Source: Trogon surrucura (Eukaryota > Chordata > Aves > Trogoniformes > Trogonidae). From it: DNA of 64,000 bases. The stretch's first letter is position 1; every line of letters begins with the position of its first letter. Shown one piece after another: positions 36,464-48,700 of this stretch. The notes beneath the pieces are model-generated. The model did not search any database. It was given only the letters and a program-made list of their open reading frames with translations, and was not told the DNA's origin. Location of the stretch: positions 19,581,001 through 19,645,000 of the forward strand of contig CM036626.1 in assembly GCA_020746105.1 (NCBI GenBank), given 5' to 3'. The position numbers and the translations under genes were made by a program.

Positions 36464-38485
36464 GTGAAGTAAGTCCTTCCATCACAGACCAAGGTACCAG
36501 CATCACCAAAGGGACTTGAAACCCAAAGATGTGTGTTTGTGTTCTGCAGGCATGAAGCACTACTTGTATTTGAACAGAAAGTTTTCGTTAGGAGGATGTT
36601 TGTTTCTGTCTTGTGAGCATTTAGAAAATATGTTAGCCCTTCAAAATGGCATTCAGGTTTTTCTTTTCCCCATAAAGTTATATTAGCTGCATGTTACCAC
36701 AAGACAATTTTCCTCTTGTTTAAAATCATGACTGGGTTTATTTCAGTAGATTGCCACAGATTGCCCTCTGCCAACCCCTTCCCAGATCTCAGCTAGATGC
36801 TGCTGGTCTTCCTGGTGCGGGGCTTGCTCAGAGAGAGATGCAAGAAAAAAATCTTAATTCTGCCCTGCTTGCCCCTGACTTCCCATCCTGCCCCAAGGTG
36901 CAGCCCAGTCCTTCTCATATCTCTGCTCTTACAGAGGATCAGCATCAGAAAGTCTGTCTCAAAGAGTCTGTTATTCCTTCTTAGCAAAGGCTGAATTCAA
37001 AGTTCATTACAAACATGTACAGGAGTAAATTTATCACCTAGTTTTCTGGGTAAGAGGCTATCTCTCTGAGATATGAGGACACAAAGAACTTCAGGCACAG
37101 TTTTACAAAGACCTGTGCTGGTGGCTATCATCTCAGGGACACTAAAAACCTACTCTTGTAGTGACACTCCACGCAGATGATTAGATGACCTTGCTCTCAT
37201 TCGTGAACTTCTGCAAATCTCTTATTTATACAAAGTCTTTCTACAAGTACAGCGTATGCAAGAAGGAAACACCACCGGATTAAAAAGAGAACTAAGTATC
37301 TCTGAGTAGCATAATCATGGAAAATAAAAATAATCTTTTGAAAACAGATCAGGATATTGTACTCATAGTTCTCCATCTCGCTGAGAAAACAACCACATGC
37401 AGCCAGTGTGAGACAAAGCACCAGAGATATGGAAGATGCTACCTTAAACATCACATCAGCGTAGAGTAAAACGTTGGCAAGACCTTTTTTTTTTGCACAA
37501 AAATAAACACGAGGACTCGCACACATCAATTTCAAAAGGTTTAAGGGTCTCCAGACCGAGGGTAGAGAGGAAAAGCCTGGGTTTTGCCCTACCTTTCTGT
37601 TCTCAGCTCCATCCTCTCTCTGGAGAGGCTCCTGGTGGGCTCCCTGTCAGGCTGCAGCACCCCCAACGCTTCCAACCGTGGCTCTGCCTGGTGGGGCAGG
37701 CACAGCTGATCGCCCTTTCCTGCTGCTTTTATTCTTGAGGACAAAAGGTGTTTCCACCCATTTGATCAGGGACTATAGAGTTAATTGCCTCATCTTTGGT
37801 AAAGAGATAATTAGAGACTCTGAAGAACTTGCTCCTTTTTTAGTAATTTGCTTTACAAAACCGCTTGATTTTTTTTTTTTTTTTTTTCAGTAGGAAATGT
37901 TTTACTAAGGTCTCACTAGCTCTGTGACTTCACTGCTGAGTTAACTCAGGTAATTCACCTCTGTCTAAGCCTCAAGTGAAGGTATTCTTGTACCAGACTC
38001 TGTAATCACCTCTGAGTACTGGCACTTGTTCACATGAGCATTTTGGAATAGCTGAATAACAAAATCTCCCAAGATTTGCTCCCAGGCAATTTGATCAGCT
38101 TTAGAAACTGTGGGAAGGGCACAGTAGCAGAAACACCTACCCATCTCAGCTCTTCTCATCCAGCAGGCAGCTTCCAACCTGCCTCGACCACACTTCCCTC
38201 CTTCCCCACCGCGGTGCAGGGTCCTTTGCTTGGAGCAGCGTTAAAGCCAGACCCAGGTTTGCATGTGTGCAAGGTCCAAAAGGTGATGGGATAGGAGCTG
38301 CCTTGAGTCACCCGAAGAGACAAAAGGACAAAACAGTGACTCACTGGCACACACAGAAAAGAACAACTCTTCTTCTTGTAGTCAGTAGTGTCCATGCTCT
38401 GTTTGAGGAGACAGACCCTGTCTCCTCTGTATTGCCAGCAGCAGCCTTGCACCGTTTAATCAGGTTGTTATTGGCATATTTCCTA
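36464..38485. other. Unique non-coding sequence; T19 run at 37869-37887
   Basis: A GC-richer patch lies at about 37550-37730 with no recognised protein. The 19-base T run is followed by CAG and so resembles a splice acceptor, but no convincing exon follows. Nothing else is recognised. Confidence 0.5.
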
Positions 38486-38766
38486 GTTTGCCTTTTTTCC
38501 CCACTTTTTTTTTTTTCTTGTCCTCAGTGACTCAGTATTACAAACCTCCCACGCGACCATCCCTTGGGATGACGCTGAGATTTGCTCAGCCTGTTTTCAG
38601 GACGGCGGTGGAGCGGGGCGCTGTCCCTGCTAAAGATGCTCTTGAGCCTGACCACCCTGCTCACCACAGCTGGGCTCTGGGCTACGGCGGCCAACGGTCG
38701 TGTCTGCCCTCTTGGCAGCATCCAAAGGGCTCTGGGGAGGGGCTCATCCATGATCTCAGGTCCTTT
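38486..38766 (+). other. GC-rich exon-like island behind a strong splice-acceptor consensus
   Basis: A long pyrimidine tract ends in TCCTCAG at 38527, a very good 3' splice-site match. The following 38528-38766 segment is markedly richer in G+C and CpG than its surroundings, with about 11 CpGs between 38549 and 38700. One frame stays open from the acceptor to TAG at 38767-38769. In another frame an ATG at 38636 begins a leucine-rich, signal-peptide-like stretch ending ATAANG. No family is recognised. An AP-1 consensus TGACTCA sits at 38528-38534. A small CpG island or a non-coding exon would also fit. Confidence 0.25.
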
Positions 38767-41700
38767 TAGAGCCCAGTGAAGGATGAAGTTGTGGGGATTG
38801 ACCGACAGTCAGCGTGACTAACTATCCATGTATATTCTCTGGGGCTTTATTGGGGGATTCTTTGCGTTCTGGTTTTCCTGCAAGAGGTAAAACTCTGCAG
38901 CATGCAGTGCTCAGGAGAACAACTAAGAGAGACAAGTGGGGAGGAGGGAGTAGGAGAGTAATTTCCCTCGCTTAGACCCTCTAATATGTTTCTAGCCTAT
39001 AAAGACAAGAAGATACGGATAAAGACAGTCAGAAAGGCAGTTTGTTTTATTAAAATTCTTGACTGCATCTGCTCTAATGGTCTTGTTAAAAGAGATGGAA
39101 AACAGCAGAAAGATGAGAGAAATAGTGATGTCCTTGCTCTTTGCACAACATAATAATGTGGGAACTCATATAATGGTCTTCCAGATAACTGCTTTTATTA
39201 TCTACATGTAAACACAAGTGACCCAGCTGCCCAGGTACGCAATAACCTTCTCTGGACTCTGATCATAGCTGATCCCACCAGAGGCACCTCAAGACAAGTA
39301 AAAAAGATGCTACCAAACTTTTTCTAAATTGGTTACTCGCTTTTCGTCAGGACACTCTGATGTGATTACCAATAGGATCCATTTTATGTATAAGATTCCT
39401 CACAAAAAATAAGAGAACTCTTTTCTATTTTGTAACAAGTTAAGCTCTTCCATGACCATAACCAAAACATGAGGATCCCAAGTCCATATTGATGGGGATG
39501 CCTGCAAGGAATCTCTTATTAAACTTGTGCCACAGAAGAGAGCTGGCTGGAAAACAAAGACCATTGGCTATCAAAATCCGTGTAATATTGTTCACCTCTA
39601 TTCCAGTGTGAAAGGAGTTGAAGCAGCCTGTCTCAGAGAAGTTGGTGGTCTGGGAGTCAGGGCTGTCATAGCATGTCTGCAATCTTTTGATGTGCAAAAA
39701 AACCCTTAAGAGATCAGTGGTTAATTTGCTGCTCTGGATTGGGTAGATTACCCACTGCTGTTCTTACTGAACTTTTCTCATGAGGGTTTTTCCAGGGTCA
39801 AAATATTCAAGCCAGCAGACTGATATTAGGAGAATTTCCAGGAGTACAGGAGATCATTATTTAGGAAGAGCAGAAATTTCATTGCTGCCCGTAACCTTGT
39901 GTCTCAACCTCTGGCTATTCTGGAACCTTGCTCAAGCAGTTCTCCTATATACTTGAGAAATATTCCCACAGAAAATTTTGTCAGAGCCAGCGTATGTCTG
40001 AAGAGCTTGGGCTTTGATGAAACGGCATCTTGCTGAGCACCGAGCACGAGAGCTGCCGCTATCACACTGTACTATGGGCTGTGTGTGTTCATCTCCACTG
40101 TGCTTAAACTCCACTGTTAATGGACCTGGGGAAGGGCAGATTTTTGAGAATTCAGCTAATGAGGAAAACACTCTCTATTCTGGGCAAAGGACATGCTAGG
40201 CTGGGTTGTCAGCAAGCGTGAGAAGACAGCTGCCTTTCACCAGCACCTCTTCTTGTTCCCATCCCTGTGATGAACACTGGGAATAATTAGAGAAGCTGTT
40301 TGCGCTGAACCTCTGCATCAAGTTTCCTGCAGCTGAATGAATTTTCATATGTTTAGGGCTTATTTCCCCTTCAAACACATCGTTTGCTTTGTGGAGTTTT
40401 AGGCTTCACCTTGTCCCTCCTCTTTGTCTGTTGGGAGATCACACTTACCAAAAATAGGTCTGGCTGGACCACAAAATGTTTGGCACTCTTTCTGAAACTC
40501 TGGTGCACCACATACTTTAGCAGGTCAAATCCTTTTCTCGCAGACATTCCCTGCCAAGTAGCGCATACACTGAGTGTGGTGCACACAGCACACACGGTAC
40601 CTTTGGTGAGAGGGATTAAAAGTGCCGAAGTTTCTGCAACTTCATCTCTTCAAGCAGTTTCTGATAATCCCACCATGAAATTACAAAAACAGCGGGACCA
40701 GTGCAAACCCCATTATAAATTGTGCTTCCTCCGTTTGTAAAGGAATCCAGATAAAATGTAGATTTTTATCACCTAAATTAGTCAGCTGGCGCCACATGGA
40801 CTACCCAGCATCCTGCATGGACTCGGTTTCCCATCCCTCTGCTGAAAACACCCAGTTGTCTTGGCAGATAGTATTTAGGCTTGTCTGCAGTGACCTCTGC
40901 TCCATCCTTGTGTCTTAGAGCTTTCAAAGAGTCTGTCCTTGAGCCAAGTAAAGAAAACCAAACATCTCGCACTGTGGGACTCTTCTCCACATACAAAGCA
41001 CATGCAGGCTTTGGAGAGCCACACTATGTGTTCAGGCTGATCTCCTGGGCAGTTGTTGATCATCTTTCGTGCTTTGGTTGCACTTCTCTGGCTCATCTGG
41101 CAGCAGCTGCTCTTACATCTATTTCTGATGCTTGCTTCAGAGTCAGATAAGCCCTGGATGGCGTCTGCTGCATGCCGTGTTGTTTGGCACATTTTTCTTG
41201 TAGCTGCTCCCTGGTAATGCAGCATTTAAGCCCTCATCAAACTGGTGAGGTTCTGCTAATTTCCTTAATTCAGGCTCTTAGCCTCAAACGGTTTCGTTTT
41301 TCTTAGGTTGGTAATAGCTGGGAAACTCTGCAGTCATTGGCACATCTGGGAGCTGAGGGAGTTTCTCTCCCAGAAATTGTTTTGTCTGTTGGTTTAGCAA
41401 GAGCACTTAGGCTGCACAGCAGGTTAGAGGTTTTACCCCTATTATACTCTCTTAAACTGCCACCTTTTTCTCAGCACTGACATCATTAACTATGACATAT
41501 TGCTGAAGCCTCTCCACAGAGGTGACCCTGTCTTTCCTGGAGCTACCACACAGAGCAAAAAGCAATATATATATATTTTTTAACCCTCTTTTTTCTTGTA
41601 TTACTCACTTTGAAGCCTCTGGAGGTGCAGGTCTAAGCCCATTAAACTGCCCTTAACCCACTCTGGAACCTATATTTCACTGTAACCACGCATTAGGTCT

Positions 41701-41992
41701 GTATGTGCAGCCCTGGTTCACTTTTCCCACCCAAGTTTCCATACTGAATAACAATATTTACTAACTTTATAACCGTAATGCTCGGTCAGCTTCATGGCCA
41801 TCTGTCTGGTGAGGGATCTGAGTTGTGAGAGGGATCCTCTTCTACTTACAAGGAAAATCTTGATTTCCTGCACAACTGAAAAGGAAACAGTCACATATTT
41901 CTGTGCAAAAAGCTTATTTAAAAAGTAAACAGCAAACACTCAATCTTCCAGGAGAGAATTCTTGTAGGACTAAATGTACTGTAAATAAAACT
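38767..41992. other. Unique non-coding sequence, no gene recognised
   Basis: Frames of 116-118 codons occur at 40384-40740 (plus) and 40875-41225 (minus), without a reliable domain. A short (AT)n lies at about 41564-41576. No known repeat is recognised. Confidence 0.5.
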
Positions 41993-42081
41993 AGAATCAT
42001 CGAATTACAGAATCATAGAATGGCCCAGGCTGGAAGGGATCTTAGAGATCATCTAATCCAACCTCCCTGTCGTGGGCAGGG
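41993..42081 (-). mobile_element. CR1 3'-tail fragment, minus strand
   Basis: This begins with the inverted CR1 tail AGAATCAT...AGAATCATAGAATGG and continues through CAGGCTGGAAGGGATCTTAG, GATCATCTAATCCAACCTCC and GTGGGCAGGGA. It is the minus-strand equivalent of a CR1 3' end from another subfamily than the 9-kb and 25-kb copies. Homology ends at the (GTAA)n run. Confidence 0.9.
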
Positions 42082-42082
42082 A

Positions 42083-42107
42083 GTAAGTAAGTGAGTAAGT
42101 AAGTAAG
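42083..42107. repeat. (GTAA)n microsatellite
   Basis: About six GTAA units with one GTGA variant, directly abutting the CR1 fragment. Confidence 0.85.
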
Positions 42108-42190
42108 AGGCAGCTCTGACCAGGTTAAGGTCAGGCTGGTACCTGGGCAAACACTCCCCACAAAACACCCCTGTGCCAGGCAGGAGGTAA

Positions 42191-42334
42191 GATACGGTGA
42201 GAAATGCAGGTATGGTGAGAAATGGAGATACGGTGAGAAATGGAGGTATGGAAAGAAATGGAGATACGGTGAGAAATGGAGATACGGTGAGAAATGGAGG
42301 TATGGTAAGAAATGGAGGCACGGTGAGAAATGCA
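42191..42334 (+). repeat. 18-bp minisatellite, 8 complete copies
   Basis: Eight head-to-tail units of exactly 18 bp (144 bp) without indels. Two unit types alternate, GATACGGTGAGAAATGGA (copies 1, 3, 5, 6) and GGTATGGTGAGAAATGGA (copies 2, 4, 7 with small changes). Copy 8 is GGCACGG-type, and the first and last copies end in GCA rather than GGA. Because 18 is a multiple of three, several frames stay open across it. These give artificial peptides such as repeated RNGDTV, which are not genes. Confidence 0.97.
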
Positions 42335-43287
42335 CCTTTTTTTAGGTGTGGTCTCCCAAAAAAATGTGTAACAGAGCTGTGACTGAGTTCACAGCGTATC
42401 CTCAGTCTTGCTTTTCTCTTCTCGGTGAAGGGTCCTGGCTCCAGCAGCCTCAGCTCTCACACAAGCTTTTCTTTGCCACGGTTGCTGGAGGCCAGCCGAG
42501 CAGAGGGCTATAAGGTTATTCCACCCTTTGGCCACTTTTCCAGATGTGTTTCTGTCTGTTAATTGGATCCTTCACCCCCTGAGCATCCACCATGCCCCAA
42601 ACACCGCTCGGTGCCGCAGGAATCCTCTTTGCCGCAGCGGCAGGGATGCTTCATGTCCCACTCCTGCACCTCTCTGTTTTCGTCTCCATCTGAGACATCA
42701 CCTCAGTGTTTTAGTAGCTGCCTGAAGCAAGGGAGAATCCTGGCTTATGAACCCACACACAATTGCTGCAGTTCCAGGCAGGAATAAACTGCTCTTAACC
42801 TAAATACTCCTCTGAGGACACTGAGCTTGGGGGAAGAAACATAACTGTGCTGTAGCTAGTGCGAGCAGGAATAAGTGAGCCTAGTATACACTGGATAACT
42901 CTAGGAAGACATTGAGAAAGCAGTTGGAAAGAGAGGGGAGGGAAGGAAGAACAGTGGTGAACACAGCTAAACAATAATGGTCTATTTATATCGTAATAAA
43001 TGCAATGTTTTCAAATAAAACATATCCTACTGCAGCTGTGAAGACTGCAAAGGCATCCAAAGCAAAAGCTCTGTCCAAAGGCAAGCCATAGCCTAATTCC
43101 TCTAGGAAAAAGAAAACTCCCATGTGTGAAAGCCCCATTCCATAGCGGGGGCTGCAGTTGCTGCTGGGGTCACCACAGTGGGTGCCCCCCATCACCCCTC
43201 CAGCCAAGTCAGGCTGGGTGCTATGGGTCAGCAGCATCCCTGTATTATTTATATGACAAGAGTGATAAAAAAAAGACAGAACAAAAG
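42335..43287. other. Unique non-coding sequence, no gene recognised
   Basis: A moderately GC-rich stretch at 42480-42680 has short frames and no known domain. No repeat is recognised before the CR1 tail. Confidence 0.5.
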
Positions 43288-43388
43288 TGTAGGCTTAATG
43301 GTTGTGGTGTAGGGTTAATTGTTGGACTTGATGATCCCAAGGGTCTTTTCCAGCCTGAACTGTTCTATGATTCTATGAACTCTATGAT
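43288..43388 (+). mobile_element. CR1 3'-tail fragment, plus strand
   Basis: It shows TTAATGGTTGTGGTGTAGGG, then GTTGGACTTGATGATCCCAA, GGGTCTTTTCCAGCC and the tail TTCTATGATTCTATG with a further degenerate unit. It resembles the inner element of the nested pair at 32908-33055 more than the 25-kb copy. Confidence 0.9.
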
Positions 43389-45420
43389 AAAACAGTGGTC
43401 AAAGCTCATCAGCGCAATAAGCAACATTGGGGGTACATTTTGATTATTCAAATCTGGCAGAAAAGGGGTTCACTGCGAGCTTATGCAGAGTCCACGGCTG
43501 AACTCGCAGGAAAAATATTTTGCATTTCAATGCAAAGGGCTCAGTTAGGATCTATGACTGAATCTTAAAGAATATTTGATAACTAGAGATTTCAGTGCAG
43601 GCTACTGGTATTTTCGGTTGCTCTCAGGAAGACCATGTCGAGTGCTGTGTGGTATTATTCTGTACTCAGGGTATTCCAGCATTAATTGCACAGCTTTACT
43701 GAGAGATTACTACTTTTAAAGTTAGTTTTATTGAAGGTGTTGAATAATGGATGATATTAAACTTTGGGTTAGGGGTTCAGAGGATTGATTTGGAAGATGT
43801 AGGCAAGAGATACCCAAAACCAAACTTCCGCCACAAAAATTGCAGAATAAAATTTATGTATGAAATGTAAAATCTGACTAAAAGGACCTCACTCACTGAT
43901 TCAGGTAAAATGTAAATGACTAACCATGTCACGATTTTCCCCTCTTTGTCTGGCTGCCTTTCTCAGCAAGATTGCTTCGAAATCCATCTAAGCCCTGAAA
44001 GGAATTAGCAGGAAACCACTTTGTTTGATAACACTGAGGGGATCGTTTGAGCAGCCACAGCAACCAGAGCAGCAATATCCCCCCCCCCCAAAAAAAAAGC
44101 CCAAGCCCTGACTAACCAGGGGGTCCTGTTAAATGCAGAGAAGTACGAGTAAGTCATACAAACCTCTCACTCGTACCCACAGACACAAAAGTAGTATTTT
44201 GAGAGGAAAAAAAAAAAGAAAGAAAGAGAAGTTAGCAATTGATTGTGAGATATTCAAATGCTGAATTAGAAAGGGACTAGGCACAGGTGATTTTCTGGAC
44301 TGTCCTGCAGAAGGTAATATCATAACATATTGCAAATTATTTTGGTTTTAACCACTGCAAAGTCAAACATGAAGCGGTGCTCTATACCTTGAATGCTCGG
44401 GTGGCTCGTGTGACTTTGGAATAAGTTAAAAGCAGCAAGGAAAACATAAGTACAAATGCTGCTGAATTAAAACCAGGTGAGATCCTTATTATTAACTTTC
44501 CTTACGAGAGCTCACAGCTCAAAAATGTATTGGCCAAATCAGGAGGCTGAAAACAGCAGGGAAAGCACAATTTCCGTGAGACCCTCTGAACACTCTCAAT
44601 GCCAGATTGTTTTCCTGTGCGTTGGGAAATGACCTGCATCCTGGGGCTTGGTGGGGGGAATGAAAAAAGCTCCTTTAGGCTGTTTCCTTCCCAGGTCTCC
44701 TCTCCCCAGGTGAGGACAAAATCTCCTCCGCCTGGGCTGCAAACACACAGCTTGTTTTTACTGCAAGAAGTGGCCAATTTTCTTCCTAGAGCTGACCCTA
44801 GAGCAGCATATGGGATTTCCTTCTTGACTGGGTGGTTGAAGCTGATATTTCAGCAGAACAGGGTATGGGGTGTTAGGGGCCGAGTTATAAAAGACGTTGA
44901 AAGGATAACCCAAATCCCTCTGCTCATGTGAGACCATCCCGGGGGCATCAGTTGCAACTTTTTGTTGAATGTCCACTGCCAGCACAGGCAGCATGGGCAG
45001 TGTTGGGTATAGAATTCGAATGAGTAGCCAAAATTTAAACCATCATGGCAATAAATGGTTCAGAAACTTGAATTTGACGGGCTACAAGAGATCTGAAATC
45101 TGACCTGAGCAAGGCTACTTAGCGTGTACTCCCTGGAATACTCACACATTTATGCAGAATGAGGGCAATTTTCAGCCCTTCATACCTGGTCAACAAGCAC
45201 AGACTTAAATATATTTTTAACTTTCTTTCTGGTTATTTTTATACATATTTTAATGGCTCCTTTTTTTCTTTTTTTTTTGCATTAAGCTTAATGGCTGTAT
45301 ACACTATTACAAATGCACTGTTGCCTGTCGTACCACTTATACCATCTCATTTATTCTGAACAATACAGCAGCCCATGCTATAATTCATCAGAATCAGACA
45401 CTGATTATTGAAGTGGGTAA
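43389..45420. other. Unique non-coding sequence; C11A9 homopolymer junction at 44079-44098
   Basis: Eleven C residues run directly into nine A residues at 44079-44098. An A-rich purine stretch follows at about 44208-44230. No gene is recognised. Confidence 0.55.
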
Positions 45421-45700
45421 TTGCACGGGCTGTGGCCTGGTGATCAACCCTGGGCAAAGCATAGTCTGCCAGACAGGATCAAAGACAAAAATACGAGTGT
45501 GATTGCAGCGAAGGTGTTCGCAGTTGATAGTTTGCATCCTGTCACGCGACGTAAATCACTGGAACACGGCTTGGAAAATATTGGTACTTTAATCTCATCT
45601 GCCAACAGGTGTGTAAAACAGCACTGGTCTAAACACACAGTTACTATTGCTGCCTTCTGTGCAGAATGGCACTGCCTTGGTTTGAGCTAAACAGAAGCAA
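45421..45700. other. Candidate conserved non-coding block (CpG-retaining)
   Basis: CpGs persist in AATACGAGTG, GCAGCGAAGG, TTCGCAGTTG, CACGCGACGTAA and ACACGGC. There is no significant open frame and no repeat. The inference of constraint rests on composition only. Confidence 0.25.
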
Positions 45701-48700
45701 TTCTGTTCGATGATTTCCACTTTTCAGCTCAGTATCTTCTAAGAGGCTGCACTCTCTGAAGTCAGCAGCATGATTTTGCAGACAGTGCCTGCTACTAGAG
45801 GTGATAGATATCACCTGATGTTTACAGTTGCTGCCAGGGATGGGGATGCAGAAAGGCTCTTGCTTGTATTTCTTCCTGTAGTGACCAAGACCACTGCTGG
45901 ATCTTGTGTGCCACACTGGAGGGGCTGGGAAGTCACAAGGGGGTCACAAGGAAGTAAAAGGTTGCACCTCCAGTGAGTAACAGGCAGGACAGATGACCAA
46001 CAAGAGTATTCCATTTCACATACATCAGTATAAAACTGAGGAATCACAGGGGTTAGACCCTCTTCTTCAACAGCCCTTCACATTTTGGGGAGGGAGAGGG
46101 ATTACAGAGCATCTGTCAGTGTTCAGTGGCTAGCGCAGCCCTATAAAGTCCTTCTACTTTGAAGATGTGTATATATATATATCTCTCAAAATTCAGCCAA
46201 ATACAAAATTTGCTATGAATCTAATCAACGGCTTTTCTCCGGATGAAGCCGTTCTGCCATGTAGTCCATCTATATTTTCCTGATTAAAAATAATCCCAAA
46301 GACCACAACACCACTAGTTACGCTTGTAGAATCTCAATAGACCAGGGTGAAGCACAGAAAAAGGCCAGTCTTGGATAAGTCATTTTGGAAGCCATGTCAT
46401 AAAACCAGTAAACCTTTGGCGAGATTGATGTAATTCCCATTACATGAGGTTTTATACAGGAGCAGGAAAAGCTGCTGGAAAGGGAAGGTCGACATTCCTG
46501 CCAGTTCGATTTCTGATACCGCAAGCATTTTTTGTCTCTGTAGCTTTCACTTTGTAATTACACATGGATGTCTCATTGGCTCTCCAAGGCTAGAGTATCG
46601 GTTGTTGGTCACCGCGGGAAATAGTGTGTTGACCTTGGTGAAACACAGTCTGCATCCATAAGAAAAACATCTGTGTTCCCACAAGTGCATGGGGTAAAAA
46701 CTACAGCCGCCTTAGCCCTTCTCGGTTCCCATCGAGCACTGAGAGTTGCTTGGTTTAAAGTGCTGTCTCATTGGTACCTCCCTGGGGTTTCTGGGGTGCC
46801 AAAGGCGAAGATGCTTTTGCAACCCCACAATTATTCTCATGGATTTTCCCACAAAACTCTGCAAAGCCTGCATTTTTGGAAAGCAGGTGATTGTGCAAAA
46901 CGAACAGCGCGAACTCTTGAGTTTTCACCCGCAGTTCTGAGCTCACGTGCAGAGTAAACCTCTCACATTCGACAGTGGGCACCAGAGAAGCTTTACAGAA
47001 TCGTCTTGCAATTACAGCCCGGTGTCAGAAGGTGTTTCTCAGCTTTGCGGTGAACCTTGGTGCTAAGCTCCTCGCTGGAGCTGATTTGCAAGGTTTTCTC
47101 AGTCGTGTGCAGGGAAGAGACAAGGTGAACTCTAGGCTATTTCCAGGAATTGGATTGCATTTTCAGAGAAGTTTCTGGTGGCTACACTTTTTTAAAAAAA
47201 GAACCCTTTAACAGAGATTTCTGTTTTTCTTTTATTTCAGTGTTTTGGAGGAACAGTAATGCTTTGCTTTTGGGTAAATTCAAATCAATGCAAACCTCAT
47301 AAGCCAATAAAATTTTATAGATTGTTATCCAATATGTAATTTGTTATACAATGTCTGTGTGGCTTCTGTTTATTGAGACATAAAGACTTTACTTTTTTTA
47401 AGGTAGATTTTATGTGAGAAGGGCAGAAGAGGGAATAACCTTTCATACCTATTGTGCCATAAACTAAATTACCCTGAACCTAAATAATTTATCATGCAGT
47501 GGCAGCCTAATGAGATCAAAATAAACAGAAAGAAACTGCCTGAAATTTTCTTGAAGGGACAACTGTTATTTATATCAGCAGAGTCTTTTGCTTGTAGCTT
47601 CACAGGTTGGCCGCGTGGAATTTACAGTGGATAACGTCAGATGCTCTGAGCAATAACTGAAGAAAACTTATGGGGCTGTAAAGCTTGTGAAAGGGACTTT
47701 CTCACCCTGGAATCACATATCACAGGATGTGAGCACAGAAGAGATGTTATGGGATAGTTGCATACTTTATGTTTGTTTTCTGGTAGTAACTTTCTGCTGG
47801 ATGTGAGTAATACAAGGAAGGGAAGGAAGCCTTCATTTCTCCAGCACGCCTGAGCAGCAGCCTGAGGGGTGCTCAAATACAGATCACCAGGGCTTTTGTT
47901 ATTTGGATCAAGAGGGTTGGGAAACCTTTAAGAAAGAATGATAGCTACCGTGCTTGTGAAATACACTGTAATGTATTGTGCTTACTATTAAGATTTTTTT
48001 TTTTTCTAGTATAACATTTATCTCTGCAATATATATTGGTCTGCACACATTTTTGCCAGTGTAGTTTCAAACAAAAGGAGAGATACTTTTGAGTAAATTT
48101 GATTTTTTTTTGAGCAAGATACACAAGCATAAAAGAAGCTTTTACTCAGTAGGTCCTGCTTGAGGCATGAGTGCACTGACCTACAGACACACACACAGAG
48201 TATAAGCCTATTTATTGCAACATGTGACTGTATCATAAGCTAAGAGAAGATCCAAATCTTCAGAAAGCTGATCCAAATATTACTGAAGTCAGTGCAATAT
48301 GTTTCCCTGGCTTTCATAAGACTGAATCAGACCTTATATGCTGTTTATTAGCTACATTAATTACTGTGTGGTTTAGCCTCCACATAATGTAATTGTGGTT
48401 AATGCATTGTGATGTGTACAGAAACTGAAAATGTGTTGACGAACTTGCACATTGATGAGGGCTGATTTGCTTATTAGAGAAATAAAAGCTAAAAAATAGT
48501 GGATTCAGACCTAGTACTTGCTATTTCCTCTAACAGGTGATAGATTTTTCTACGAGGAGAAGACCAAGAGCGGAATATAATCAATCTATTTGTTGCTCTT
48601 AGCCTAAAACAGGTGAAAAGCTTGATTTGTGTGACTATGGGGCAACAACATTGTTTTATATGTCAAGAAAAAAACAAATAGTCCATTATTTAGATCATCA

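Noticed and set aside
37869..37890. T19-CAG as a splice acceptor
   Set aside because: The following sequence has stops in all useful frames within a short distance and no donor partner. It is more likely a simple poly-T run.
40962..41000. Zinc-knuckle-like C-x2-C-x4-H-x3-C on the minus strand
   Set aside because: The last spacing is three, not the four of the retroviral CCHC knuckle. The surrounding frame has no other gag-like feature, so it is probably chance.
42042..42382. Repetitive peptides encoded across the minisatellite on both strands
   Set aside because: They are a by-product of an 18-bp unit divisible by three, not protein-coding genes.
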